DNA from: Lysobacter soyae
GTDB lineage: Bacteria; Pseudomonadota; Gammaproteobacteria; Xanthomonadales; Xanthomonadaceae
Assembly (NCBI RefSeq): GCF_019551435.1
Contig: NZ_CP080544.1
Coordinates: forward strand, 2,017,001 to 2,081,000
Reading direction: 5' to 3'
Length of the DNA stretch: 64,000 nt
In this document: piece after piece, positions 27,773 to 42,063 of the stretch
Layout: each line of letters begins with the position of its first letter
Numbering within the stretch: position 1 is the first letter of the stretch
Notes under the pieces: model-generated
The model's input: the letters and a program-made list of their open reading frames with translations, nothing else
Told to the model about the DNA's origin: nothing
Database searches by the model: none
Position numbers and translations under genes: made by a program

Positions 27773-28758
27773 GTGGAATCCCTCTTTGGATGATTGGAAT
27801 CCCGAAGCAGCACAAATCGGCGTGCCCCAGGGCGAATGACGGTGTATCTGGATGTAATGTCGGGGTGGTCGACAGCCAGTCGTTTGGTATCCAGACTTGT
27901 GCAGTCTTTTGAGCGTTTGAACGACACTTCGCCGTCTGCAAATACCGCTCGAGACGCGTCGCCCATGGCCTGTTGAATCTGTTGCTTCAGCTGCTCGGCA
28001 GCCGCTTCCTTCTCTTGTAGTTCGTCCCTGAGATTCGCCAGTGAAGTAAAGGCGTTGCACAGGGCGGCGTCCTCGCTGAAGTCAACCGTCGTGCTCTTGC
28101 CAACATAAAGCTGACGCAATGCCTGACCAGCCGACTCACTGCCATCTGCTGGCGGGGGCGTGTCGGTCTCCACATAGCGCCAGAATTGGGTTTCTAAAAC
28201 GATCAGACGTGCGATCACGTCCTCGTCGCGCCTGATGCGGTGAGTCTCCAACCGCTGCCCGCACAGCAACACCGCCACGTCCGCCGCCCCCCTGCCAGTC
28301 ACGGCGAGCTGGTGCTGTACTTGCAACTGGACATGTTCGGGCACGCCATCTTTCCAGAGCCGTGAACCGAACTCACCGGCGGTCTTGCATTCCAAGACCT
28401 GTGCGCCCGTTGTCCCAACAATCTCGCGATCAATGTTGGCGAGCATGTAAGGAAATATGGGGTGCTGGAGAACAGCATTCACCCGTCGGACTTTGTTCCC
28501 AGTGCGCTCCATATACGCTGAAGCGACGAGCGGTTCCAATCGCGTACCCCAGTAGCGCGGATCGGACGTGTCGGGGTCTGCCTTGTGAGCGGCGCGACCG
28601 GTCTTCTCCATCCAGAGTTCAAGGGGACTCTTGTAGGGACACATACCGACCGCTGCAGCCGCGTCCGAGCTACCGATGCCACGGCGTCTGATCCCCAGCC
28701 ATTCACTCCGCGCCATTTCAGTCGTGCTGACCAGTCTGAGCGCCTTCATCTTCTTCAT
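27766..28758 (-). CDS. YqaJ-type viral recombinase/exonuclease
   Basis: 330 aa. Features of the lambda-exonuclease-like PD-(D/E)XK family are present: RRRGIGSSDAAAAVGMCPYKSP, WGTRLEPLVA, ANIDREIVG, then LECKTA (catalytic E-x-K) and VQLQVQHQLAVTG. Such enzymes make 3' single-strand ends for annealing recombination. A separate annealing protein is not obvious, and the neighbouring Gp3-like gene could serve another role. GGAG precedes the ATG. The C-terminal third (residues ~235-330) has a coiled region and a domain that is not recognised. Confidence 0.9.
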   Translation of the reverse strand: MKKMKALRLVSTTEMARSEWLGIRRRGIGSSDAAAAVGMCPYKSPLELWMEKTGRAAHKADPDTSDPRYWGTRLEPLVASAYMERTGNKVRRVNAVLQHPIFPYMLANIDREIVGTTGAQVLECKTAGEFGSRLWKDGVPEHVQLQVQHQLAVTGRGAADVAVLLCGQRLETHRIRRDEDVIARLIVLETQFWRYVETDTPPPADGSESAGQALRQLYVGKSTTVDFSEDAALCNAFTSLANLRDELQEKEAAAEQLKQQIQQAMGDASRAVFADGEVSFKRSKDCTSLDTKRLAVDHPDITSRYTVIRPGARRFVLLRDSNHPKRDSTC

Positions 28759-28776
28759 GTTCTCGGCTCCGTAGAC

Positions 28777-28803
28777 AAAAAAGCCCGGCGTTTAGCCGGG
28801 CTT
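28777..28803 (-). terminator. Terminator/attenuator before yqaJ
   Basis: AAGCCCGGC, loop, GCCGGGCTT in the transcript read leftwards, with a T run after it. It lies between the 74-aa gene and yqaJ, so it ends the former or attenuates the latter. The 9-bp stem is perfect. Confidence 0.82.
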
Positions 28804-28832
28804 GATGTAGATGTTTCGGTGGGATTGGCGAC

Positions 28833-29057
28833 TTACGTCTCTTTGAGAACGCCGTCCTGCCACAAGTACGTTTTGGTTGTGTTTGCCGCCTTGGCGCGAT
28901 CCTCTGGAGACCCGAACGGTCCAAGAAAGCCCGGCATTGACACGCTCACTCCGCCGGGGATGGCAGTTGCGCTGGTGATCCGGTCGGAGCAGCTTCCAAA
29001 TTCAGGCGACACTCTGGTGTTGCCTTGTGGCGGGACTTCTACGATGAAAAATGTCAT
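28833..29057 (-). CDS. Unknown 74-aa protein
   Basis: The reading frame starts at ATG 29057 (MTFFIVEVPPQGNTRVSPEF) and ends just before a strong terminator, which supports a real gene. The peptide has two cysteines and several Gly/Pro motifs (AIPGGVSVSMPGFLGPFGSP), no membrane helix and no known domain. The ribosome site is weak. It is preceded by another inverted repeat after DUF932, so it could be a single-gene unit. Confidence 0.5.
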   Translation of the reverse strand: MTFFIVEVPPQGNTRVSPEFGSCSDRITSATAIPGGVSVSMPGFLGPFGSPEDRAKAANTTKTYLWQDGVLKET

Positions 29058-29194
29058 CGGACAGGCGCTGCCACCTGAATTGACTCCTATGAGCGCCGCG
29101 TCTGATATCGGCGGACGAACGGACGGAAACGCACTTTCATTGCCTCACCCCATTTACTCCGCCACAGAGTGTGATGGACCTCTCGCTACAGCAA

Positions 29195-29218
29195 CAGCGC
29201 CCAGTCGGCTGGGCGCTG
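29195..29218. terminator. Inverted repeat after DUF932 gene
   Basis: CAGCGCCCAG, loop TCGG, CTGGGCGCTG: a perfect 10-bp stem downstream of the DUF932 stop on the minus strand. No T run follows, so it may be a terminator helped by Rho or an mRNA-stabilising hairpin. Confidence 0.5.
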
Positions 29219-29276
29219 CTTCAACGCAAGACCAGCCATGACACCTAGCCATTGAAAGCGAGATCAACTGCCTTCG

Positions 29277-30233
29277 TCACGCCACCAGTTTCATCACTTC
29301 GTCCCACGCGCGCTGCTTTATCTGCGCACCTTGGCCAAACCACGCCGCCTCTCGGCGGTGATCGGCAGACCGCGCGCGCCGGTGAAAATCGACAAACTCA
29401 GTCACACTGTTGAGCAAGCCCCACGCCGTACCACGACTTGATGCGAGCAACGCGCCCTTGCCGCCACCCTCGTAAATTGCACGCACGTTGGCGATGGCTT
29501 GTTCATTGGCCACAGGGGCGGCGATATCTTGAGCCTGGTAAGTCAGTACGCGTCGCAGCAACCCTTCGACCGAATCCGGATCAACCGGACATTCACACAA
29601 GGCTTTCATGCGTGACACGAAAGGTTCCCAGGACGACACAGCGATGCCGAGTTGACGCTTGACCACCTCGGGATTGAACTTCGAACGATGCGACACCTTG
29701 ATAGAACCGTTGGAATCACCCAAGGCGATCTGCAAGGTGTTGTTGCATACGACGCGCACTGAGGTAAATTGCGCCGTCGTGGCGAGCGACCCGTCGCAAG
29801 CAGTAGCCAGAAGCAAATAGCCATCGACCTTGTCCCTGCCCTTGAGTGTGACTGACTGCCCAGTACGTGCCAGCGCCCAGAACTTGCGGCCTTGGCGAAG
29901 CACTCCGGCCGTCTCCAACTCGAAGCCGCCCACTTCGGTCAGATCTCGATAGAACTCCAGCACTTCGCTGGGCTGGACGACCTTGTAGCGATTCGACACG
30001 ACGGCCAACGGAGCCTTGGTATCCGAGCGGTACAAAACTTTGTTTTCCGGGAAGGCATGAATTGCGCCAATGTTGCCATTGCCGGAAATGAATCGAACTT
30101 CGGATTCCTCGATCCTCCAGTCCATTCCCGCTTGCCTTTTCCAGTCATCAATAGACTGTTGCGGGGCCAGTTTGTTGCCCAAGCCATGCCACGGACGGTC
30201 ACCCGTGTACGCCATAGATTCGACCAAATGCAT
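29277..30233 (-). CDS. DUF932 protein
   Basis: 318 aa. The sequence DRPWHGLGNKL near residue 13, followed by VLYRSDTKAPLAVVSNRYKVVQP and RVVCNNTLQIALGDSNGSIKVSH, marks the DUF932/phage-plasmid-like family. These proteins are widespread on phages, plasmids and integrative elements without a defined function; some act near recombination genes. GAGGAA lies about six bases before ATG 30233. A 35-aa gene lies just upstream on the same strand. Confidence 0.9.
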   Translation of the reverse strand: MHLVESMAYTGDRPWHGLGNKLAPQQSIDDWKRQAGMDWRIEESEVRFISGNGNIGAIHAFPENKVLYRSDTKAPLAVVSNRYKVVQPSEVLEFYRDLTEVGGFELETAGVLRQGRKFWALARTGQSVTLKGRDKVDGYLLLATACDGSLATTAQFTSVRVVCNNTLQIALGDSNGSIKVSHRSKFNPEVVKRQLGIAVSSWEPFVSRMKALCECPVDPDSVEGLLRRVLTYQAQDIAAPVANEQAIANVRAIYEGGGKGALLASSRGTAWGLLNSVTEFVDFHRRARSADHRREAAWFGQGAQIKQRAWDEVMKLVA

Positions 30234-30318
30234 TTCGTTTCCTCATTGTTGGCCGCATAAACACCCACGGTCCGGACGCGATGCCGGGCCGTGGACAAAA
30301 TGCAGTGAGTGGGTTGGA

Positions 30319-30426
30319 TCAGGGTGCCTTTGAACGACCGCAGATGGCGCATTTGACGATACCTGTCAGGACAGCCGCGGTGACGACCAAAACGCAATAG
30401 ACGGCTTCGAACTTATCTCTGCTCAA
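30319..30426 (-). CDS. 35-aa small membrane protein with TTG start
   Basis: Starting at TTG 30426 with AAAGGTG seven bases before it, the frame reads MSRDKFEAVYCVLVVTAAVL, then TGIVKCAICGRSKAP, ending in TGA 30319. Residues ~9-25 are hydrophobic and would span the membrane; a CAIC cysteine pair follows in the C-terminal half. It is the first gene before DUF932. Annotation programs that require longer genes would miss it. Evidence is the ribosome site and protein-like composition only. Confidence 0.6.
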   Translation of the reverse strand: MSRDKFEAVYCVLVVTAAVLTGIVKCAICGRSKAP

Positions 30427-31193
30427 CTGATTACACCTTTGGTAAGCGCATCAGTGCGGAGCGCCTGGACGCGAAGTGGCTATCCACCGACTTCAACAAG
30501 GTGTTATAGGTTTGAAAAAAGCTTGAATCGAGGGATTTGCGCGATGGCGAGTCCGATCGGCAGACCAAGCAAAATGCTTTACTTGGGACTTTAGTTGATG
30601 GCCTCGATCACACCTTTCCGGTGCGCGATTCCGACGTCAACAAGGTTCCTAACGATGTGTTTTAGTCGATACCCGATACGAGCGATTAATCCATTCAACC
30701 GCTCGATCCTTTGAGTGGAGAGCGTGCCTTGCCGGCCACCGCTGCATGCGATGCATCGACATCCAGCCACGCAGGCAATCCGCGCATTCTCCCCCTGACA
30801 CGCATTTCCTTACTACAAACCAACTGAACGAACGCATGCATCGTCGGCCAATTTGGCTCAACCACCCTATCGCTCGAATCAAAATGCGCAGGGCGTTACT
30901 GACAACAATTGAGCCGCAATGAGACTCACATGCCACGTAGCGCTGTGCGAAAAATTCTCAGTCCGATCAAACTGACGCATCGCTGCCTAGTAGACTTGAA
31001 GGTCAGTGAGCGTATGGGGAATTAGGCAAACTCGGATAATGAGCCGGCATGAAAACTTTTTTCGTATGCCGTGTGCTCGGAGTCTATCGCCATCAGATCG
31101 TCCACATTCGTCTCCGGATCAACAGGATTATGAAACCGGTACGTCCGTCAATTTTGACGCTCTAATTCTTCACCGCTCTAACTCACGAATGAC
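30427..31193. other. Non-coding region between leftward and rightward element genes
   Basis: About 770 bases with no convincing gene, separating the leftward block from the helicase gene. Two short stretches look alike: ACACCTTTGGTAAGCGC... with TTCAACAAGGT at 30431-30502 and ACACCTTTCCGGTGCGC... with GTCAACAAGGT at 30611-30647. Together with its divergent position this makes it a candidate for the main promoters and a replication or nicking origin. Confidence 0.5.
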
Positions 31194-33467
31194 ATGTCAG
31201 AAAAGAGCTATACACCAGAGCAGATTAGGGTTATTGAGCATGCGGGTCGCCATGCTGTCGTCGCGGCCGTAGCGGGTTCGGGGAAAACAGAGACCTTAGT
31301 CGGTCGAGTGCGCCATCTACTCCGCGAGCACAACCCTGAGCAAATCGCCGTTGTGATGTTCAATCGTGATGCTAGGGAGTCGTTCCAGAACCGTTTTGAA
31401 AAAGCGGCGCGTTCAAAGCCTCCCGAGATTCGTACGTTTAACTCGATGGGCAATAAGATCGTCAAACGGTTCGTAGAGATTGGATTGCTTCCAGACGCAC
31501 AAATTATCGACAAGGACTACCGCCGCACTAAGATTGCCAAGGACGTCTTCACGCACGTATTTAAATCACTCAACGCTGATGATCAAGTTCCCGATAAGGA
31601 TCTGATCGATTCGTTCCTTCAGTTCATTCTTCTGGTCAAGTCCGACGTACGCTCAGCCGAAGATGTCTTCGAAGCAGGCAAATACGCGAAGGCGGCAGCT
31701 GGATTCCCGCAGGCCTTCCACCTGTACGAGAAGGAACGCGCGCGCGCAAAAATCAGGTTTTTCGAAGACCAGATCTATGACCCTGTGAAACTGATGCTGC
31801 GTAAGCCTCAGATTCAAAGCTACGTATCCGACAAGGTCGATCACCTCATAGTCGACGAAGCCCAAGACATGAACGGGATCCAGATCGCGCTACTTCGAAT
31901 TCTTGCCGGTACGCGCGCCAGCGTCATGCTCGTAGGCGATGAAGACCAGGCGATTTACGACTGGAGAGGCGCAAAACCGGACTATCTGATTCGGGGCTTT
32001 GAAGCCGACTTCCCAGATGCCACGCGCTACACCCTTCCCCATACGTTTCGATTCGGCCATACGCTTTCGTTGGCAGCCAGCCATCTCATTACGAGAAACG
32101 CAAACAGAAACGCGAAGATTAGTGTCTCTGCTGAAGGCACTCCGAGAACTCGTATTCACTGCGTTGGTCTGTCACTGGGCCTGACGGGGCTTGGTGAGCA
32201 CGTTCAATCCGTACTCTCGGAAGGAACGCCTCCAGACGATGTCGCGATTCTCGTTCGCACTTACAACATGAGCGTTTCTATCGAGCTAGAACTACACCAA
32301 CTCGGCATTCCCTACTTCGTGTACGGCCGTCCGCCGCTTACTCGGATACCGGAGATCAGCGCTTTGGTGGGGGTCTTACAGCTAGCGAGCGGCCGATGGA
32401 AGACCATGAGTGCTGATGAGGTCCATTTCATCATCAGAAATCTCCTTCAGAGGCCGGCCCTGTACCTCGATCGAGTCGCGTCCCAGCAGGTCGTCGAACA
32501 GGTTATGGCAAGGCCAGAGAGTATCTCGGACGCCATCAGATCGGTGATTACAGAAAAGACCCAGAAGTTTCACGCTGACCAAATCAGGGACCGTGCCGAT
32601 TTGTTGGAGATCATCGCCACGACTACGGACCCAGATGAAAAGGTGATTGATGTCCTCAATCGTTATCTTCAGGGGACGGACTTTGAAAAGTCCATCGAGA
32701 AACAGTCGCCAACGGCCGAGTCTGCAGAGGCAATCTTGGCAAACGTTGCTGCTTTCAAGTTGATAGCAACCAAGCATGAAGGGGCGATTGATTCGTTTCT
32801 CGATGAAATCGACCCTTTGATCGACTCGTCGCAAACGGAACCGCCAGATCACCCGCATGTTTGGATTGGTTCAATCCATCGTGCCAAGGGCGCGCAATGG
32901 CCGGTGGTCTTCGTACCGGGGTTGGCCACCCGCGTATTCCCTCGTGACGATCTGACTGAAGAGGATTTGGAAGCAGAGAGACGCCTTTTCTACGTCGCCT
33001 CTACTCGCTCAGTTGACACATTGTTCTTAGCACATCCGGCAGATGACAATTTCTCGTCAATAGCCAACGATATTGAATGCAAAGATGAACGTGCGTTTGG
33101 CAGCGGCGTGTCACGTTTCCTTTGGGAGATGGACTTAGCCGTGGCTCGACATGCGGGCGAAGCGCTTGAGAACGGCGGCCCCTTCATTCCGCATGAAGTC
33201 GAACGCCCCGGTATCGCAAACCAGTATTTCTCTCGACACGATGTCTCTCGTGACTGGGCGTATCGCAGGAAGCCCAGAACGCATAGAAAGCCGCCCACTG
33301 GTGCGGAAGGAACGACCTCACTTCCGGCCGGGACCCGCGTCAAACACCCTGTTTTTGGCACAGGTGTCGTGGACAGGTGGGTCGACGCAAAGGTGGTTCG
33401 AGTGAACTTTGATAGCGGCGACTCGAGAATGTTGGTCGTCTCGTTGGCGGGACTAGTCAAGCAGTAA
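31194..33467 (+). CDS. SF1 UvrD/Rep-type DNA helicase
   Basis: 757 aa from ATG 31194. Motif I is AVAGSGKTETLVGRV, II is HLIVDEAQDMN, III is GDEDQAIYDWRGA, then later IHRAKGAQWPVVFVPGL (V) and RLFYVASTRSVDTLF (VI). The C-terminus (GTRVKHPVFGTGVVDRWVD...VNFDSG) resembles the UvrD tudor-like domain that contacts RNA polymerase. It probably unwinds element DNA for replication or helps recombination. It is not in an operon with the cargo genes that follow after ~450 bases. Confidence 0.93.
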   Translation: MSEKSYTPEQIRVIEHAGRHAVVAAVAGSGKTETLVGRVRHLLREHNPEQIAVVMFNRDARESFQNRFEKAARSKPPEIRTFNSMGNKIVKRFVEIGLLPDAQIIDKDYRRTKIAKDVFTHVFKSLNADDQVPDKDLIDSFLQFILLVKSDVRSAEDVFEAGKYAKAAAGFPQAFHLYEKERARAKIRFFEDQIYDPVKLMLRKPQIQSYVSDKVDHLIVDEAQDMNGIQIALLRILAGTRASVMLVGDEDQAIYDWRGAKPDYLIRGFEADFPDATRYTLPHTFRFGHTLSLAASHLITRNANRNAKISVSAEGTPRTRIHCVGLSLGLTGLGEHVQSVLSEGTPPDDVAILVRTYNMSVSIELELHQLGIPYFVYGRPPLTRIPEISALVGVLQLASGRWKTMSADEVHFIIRNLLQRPALYLDRVASQQVVEQVMARPESISDAIRSVITEKTQKFHADQIRDRADLLEIIATTTDPDEKVIDVLNRYLQGTDFEKSIEKQSPTAESAEAILANVAAFKLIATKHEGAIDSFLDEIDPLIDSSQTEPPDHPHVWIGSIHRAKGAQWPVVFVPGLATRVFPRDDLTEEDLEAERRLFYVASTRSVDTLFLAHPADDNFSSIANDIECKDERAFGSGVSRFLWEMDLAVARHAGEALENGGPFIPHEVERPGIANQYFSRHDVSRDWAYRRKPRTHRKPPTGAEGTTSLPAGTRVKHPVFGTGVVDRWVDAKVVRVNFDSGDSRMLVVSLAGLVKQ

Positions 33468-33915
33468 TTGGGTCATCTTGGTATTGGACGAGTTTGAATC
33501 GGAGATTTCCTACCCTTATGAAGGAAATCTCCTAGCTCAGTCTGATCAGGTTTGGATCACCATTAAGTATGCCGTCGCAGAGCCTGATCGGAGAAACACC
33601 ACCAACTTCTAGTCCATGGTGCCGAGAACTCAGCAGTCCCTCGGGACAGGCGGCTCTTTAAGATTGGACCGACCAACCTAAACCGATTTTGACGCACTCC
33701 CAAATACGCTGGTCGGTTCGCTATGAGCCTGATTATTGGTTTGACAGTATGAACTCGAAGATGCACGCTAGTTGGTACAGTTCGAAACCCGTGAAAGACC
33801 GCTTTCGACCCGAAGCAGACACTGCTTGCAACGGGTTAAACGCGGCAGATGCGGACTGAAGCCGTCTTGGCGGGCGTGATTGTGTATCGCCGCAGACGAC
33901 CGTTATCCTGCTGGA
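33468..33915. other. Non-coding region before the czc operon
   Basis: About 450 bases with no supported gene. It should hold the czc promoter; no clear sigma70 boxes or metal-regulator operator can be identified by eye. Two small hairpins are at 33801-33827. Confidence 0.45.
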
Positions 33916-34299
33916 ATGGCCCGGTTGGCACCCCATCGGCGGTACCCGTGGATTCGCTTCATATGGAGCGGCCTGCTTTTGCTCGCCTTCGTAGTTCAGC
34001 CGGCCTTAGCGGCGATTGGGGAAATCCACGAGCTCAGCCACGGCTCGACGACCGAGCATGCTCAATTCGATGAAGCCGAGGCGGCGACTCCGTCTCCGGA
34101 GGATCAGGATGGTGGGGGTGAAGGGCTACACGTCCTGTCGCACTTCGCCCATTGCTGTGGGCATGCCCCCAGCGCAGTGTTTGGCGGGACAACCACGCTC
34201 TTGATCTCAAGCGGGTCAAGCCCGCCTGCCGAAGGCTTGGTAGCACTGACACTCCGTAGCCCACTGGAAGACATCCTCAGGCCTCCGATCCAGGCGTAA
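33916..34299 (+). CDS. czcI: CzcI-like small periplasmic His-rich protein
   Basis: 127 aa from ATG 33916. A signal sequence (IRFIWSGLLLLAFVVQPALAA) is followed by a mature part with histidine-rich metal-binding patches (HELSHGSTTEH, HVLSHFAHCCGHAP). Small proteins like this precede czcCBA in many metal-resistance operons and modulate their response to Zn/Cd/Co. Assignment is by position, length and composition and not by an identified domain. No separate metal regulator gene (czcRS, MerR) is present around it. Confidence 0.7.
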   Translation: MARLAPHRRYPWIRFIWSGLLLLAFVVQPALAAIGEIHELSHGSTTEHAQFDEAEAATPSPEDQDGGGEGLHVLSHFAHCCGHAPSAVFGGTTTLLISSGSSPPAEGLVALTLRSPLEDILRPPIQA

Positions 34300-34355
34300 C
34301 GCAGTCGCACGCCTAGCTGCGTGCAACCGTTTCGCCTGATATTTCGGAGACTTTC

Positions 34356-35629
34356 ATGCACATGCGTATCGCGGCGTTTGCCGCGTGCCTTGCGGCATTT
34401 CTGGCGTGTATGCCAGCGATGGCCGCTGACCGTTTGACCCTGGACGATGCGATCGGTCGCGTCGAACAAGCCCACCCAGATCTGCGCCTCATCGATGCCA
34501 AGCGCGACGCCCTCGCGGCCGGCGTTGATCAGGCCTCCTTGCGCCCCCCACTTGTACTCGGCGCGACGGTTGAGAACGTCATGGGCACCGACGACCGCCG
34601 TTTCTTCGATAGCGCCGAAGCCACGGTGACGCTGGGCTCGGTATTCGAGCGAGGCGGCAAGCTGGAGGCGCGACGCACGCTGGCGCAATCGCGGATCGAC
34701 GCCTTGGCTGTCGAACGCGAGTCAAAACGTCTTGATTTGCTGGCCGAAGTAGCGCGTCGCTATCTGGCGGTTGTGGCAGCGCAACGTCAGCGTGAGGTGG
34801 CGTCGCAAGACATTGAGCAGCGCCGACGCACGGTTGCCGGTGCGCGTCACCGTTTCACGGCTGGCGCCTCACCGCAGTCGGTGGTGTTCGCGGCGGAAGC
34901 GGCGCTGTCGCGGGCCGAGCTTGAACGTGCACGTGCGAAGCAACGCGAACAGAGCGCCCGCCAGCATCTGGCCGCGTTGTGGGGCGAGCGCGAGCCGCAG
35001 TTCACCGTGGCGAGCGGCAATCCTTACGCGCTACCCACGCTGGATGCCTTCACGCAGTTGTCTGCCTGGTTGAATCGCACACCGGAGATCGCCCAATTCG
35101 CGGGCGAACGCCGTATCCGCGAAGCACGTCTGCAGTTGGCCCGTAGCCAGTCCACGCCTGACTGGAGCTGGGAGGTAGGCGCACGGCGTTTCCGCGAGGG
35201 CAACGACGCCGGGCTGCTGGCGAGCGTCTCCATCCCGCTCGGTAGCCGCGCCCGCGCACAGCCCGAGATCCGAGCGGCGGAAGCGGAGCTGGCGATGTTG
35301 GAGGTCGAACGCGAATCCCGCGACCTGAGCCTGTATTCCACCCTTGCCGACGCACATGGTCGCTACCTCAGCGCCCAGTTGGAAGTGCGGCTGCTGGGGC
35401 GGGAGGTCATCCCCAAGCTCGGCCAGGCCGAGAAGGCCGCCGAGCGTGCTTATCGCGCAGGCGCGATCAGCTATCTCGAATGGGCGCAGCTTCAGTCCGA
35501 ACGCACGCTTGCGCGCAAACAACAACTTGAAGCCGCTCTGGAAGCGCAACGTGCGCTGATCGAAATCCAGCGGCTCACCGGCCAGCCGTTCGTTGACGGC
35601 ATGGCCATCAATGAACAAGGGGAAGACCA

Positions 35630-35633
<4 letters not shown>
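34356..35633 (+). CDS. czcC: CzcC-type outer-membrane channel (TolC family)
   Basis: 425 aa with a signal peptide (residues 1-~24). Two homologous halves of the outer-membrane efflux protein fold are seen: an A-helix beginning LTLDDAIGRVEQAHPDLRLIDAKRDALAAGVDQASLRPP, and a second set of heptad-rich helices around EVARRYLAVVAAQRQREVASQDIEQRR and EKAAERAYRAGAISYLEW. It forms the exit duct of the heavy-metal RND pump. Its stop overlaps the czcB start (ATGA). Confidence 0.92.
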
Positions 35634-40734
<5,101 letters not shown>

Positions 40735-40746
40735 GAGGAGATTGAG

Positions 40747-41643
40747 ATGGGCGCAGGACATGATCATGGTGGTGGCGAGATTAGGCATGAAAAGCCGCTT
40801 TGGATCGCACTTGGGCTGACGTCTGCATTTCTAATCGCAGAGGTCATTGGTGGATTGATGACCAACAGTTTGGCGCTGCTCTCGGATGCTGCCCACATGG
40901 GCACCGATGTGCTTGCGCTGGCGATCTCGCTTTTTGCTGTTCGCCTGAGCAGGCGCCCACCCGATGCCAAGCGAACCTATGGCTATGCCCGCATGGAAGC
41001 CATTGGTGCATTGATCAATGGAGCACTGCTGTTTCTCGTAGCGGGCTACATCCTGTGGGAGGCAATCGGTCGCTTCAGTCAACCGCCGGAGGTCGCCTCC
41101 ACCGGCATGCTGGTGGTGGCCACGTTTGGCCTGATCGTGAATCTAATCTCGATGCGCCTGCTGAAGGCCGGTTCGGGCGAGAGCCTCAACGTGAAAGGCG
41201 CCTACCTGGAAGTCTGGGCCGACATGCTCGGTTCGGTAGGTGTGATTGCGGGCGCCATCCTGATCAAGCTGACCGGGTGGACGATTGCCGACCCGATCAT
41301 CGCCGTGCTCATCGGCCTCTGGGTGCTGCCACGCACATGGATTCTGATGCGGCAGGCCGGCAACATCTTGATGCAGGGCGTTCCTGATGGCCTCAACCTA
41401 GAAGAGGTTCGCAAGGCGTTAGCCGAGTTCCCGGGCGTCACCGAGGTGCACGACCTGCACGCGTGGGCGCTGGGGTCGAAAGAGGCAGTGCTGACCGCGC
41501 ATGTGGTGGGGGATGACGCGAAAGCCTCAGGCGAACAGCTGCGACTTAGCTTGATCGCCATGCTGGATGAGCGCTTCGGTATAGAGCATGCGACGTTGCA
41601 GATCGAGGCAGTGCCGTGTATCGAACATGAAGTGCATTCCTGA
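40747..41643 (+). CDS. czcD: CDF zinc/cadmium exporter CzcD
   Basis: 298 aa. The His/Gly-rich N-terminus (MGAGHDHGGGEIRHEK) and six-helix CDF core are present: the metal site AHMGTDVLALAISL and ADMLGSVGVIAGAILIK carry the conserved Asp/His residues. The C-terminal cytoplasmic domain (residues ~210-298) carries LHAWALGS and VHSEH-type metal residues. AGGAGG lies just before the ATG. It exports zinc or cadmium from the cytoplasm, feeding the periplasmic Czc pump. Confidence 0.94.
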   Translation: MGAGHDHGGGEIRHEKPLWIALGLTSAFLIAEVIGGLMTNSLALLSDAAHMGTDVLALAISLFAVRLSRRPPDAKRTYGYARMEAIGALINGALLFLVAGYILWEAIGRFSQPPEVASTGMLVVATFGLIVNLISMRLLKAGSGESLNVKGAYLEVWADMLGSVGVIAGAILIKLTGWTIADPIIAVLIGLWVLPRTWILMRQAGNILMQGVPDGLNLEEVRKALAEFPGVTEVHDLHAWALGSKEAVLTAHVVGDDAKASGEQLRLSLIAMLDERFGIEHATLQIEAVPCIEHEVHS

Positions 41644-41976
41644 CAGCATGTGGCTTCTTGCGGGGTGCGCCTCCATTGGCGGAAGGTTGAACGCATACAA
41701 AGTTTGAACGCATACATACGTCAGCTTTTGGCCGAGACCAGACGATCGGCCGGAGTGCTGCCACAGTCCCTGACTCGACCAACGTAATCATCAACAGCTG
41801 ACAAATCGCTGTTTTGCTCAAGCTGGTCGTGGCGTAGCTGATCGCCGCAAGATCGGTCTTCCACAACAGGCGGCATCCATACTGGGGCTGAGCTGGCCGC
41901 CTGATAAGAATTAGTCTCACGCCACGCCTCGCCCCACGCGTCGCAACGACCTAGAATCGGTCACGGGGCAACGGGC
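41644..41976. other. Non-coding region between czcD and the restriction gene
   Basis: About 330 bases with no supported gene. It holds a tandem repeat (separate entry) and a stretch (~41830-41895) that reads in one frame like the end of a small HTH protein (GVADRRKIGLPQQAASILGL), but with no start, so it may be a remnant or chance. Confidence 0.45.
41687..41716. repeat. Tandem 13-bp repeat, 17-bp period
   Basis: TTGAACGCATACA occurs at 41687-41699 and again at 41704-41716, giving two copies spaced 17 bp, just after the czcD stop. It could be a protein-binding pair or an insertion scar. Confidence 0.6.
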
Positions 41977-42063
41977 ATGAGGGAATCTTGCGTATCTGAT
42001 TTCAACCCGCGGCGCCTTAAAGAAATGATCATCCATTCAATTGCAGCAGGTTCGACTAAGTGA
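41977..42063 (+). CDS. 28-aa leader frame overlapping the restriction enzyme start
   Basis: ATG 41977 begins MRESCVSDFNPRRLKEMIIH and ends SIAAGSTK, then TGA 42061-42063. This overlaps the GTG (42060-42062) of the Type ISP gene as GTGA. The arrangement would couple translation of the large enzyme to this peptide. A GGGCAACGGGC stretch precedes the ATG but is a poor ribosome site, so the frame is possible and not proven. Confidence 0.45.
   Translation: MRESCVSDFNPRRLKEMIIHSIAAGSTK

Noticed and set aside
30649-30936. 95-codon minus frame in the element hub
   Set aside because: No family features, weak codon pattern and no ribosome site.
33801-33827. Hairpins before czcI as an integron attC site
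   Set aside because: Arms are short and lack attC core sites; no integron integrase is present.
41830-41895. HTH-like reading GVADRRKIGLPQQAASILGL
   Set aside because: No start or ribosome site and only about 25 codons; it resembles an XRE helix only loosely and may be chance or a decayed gene.
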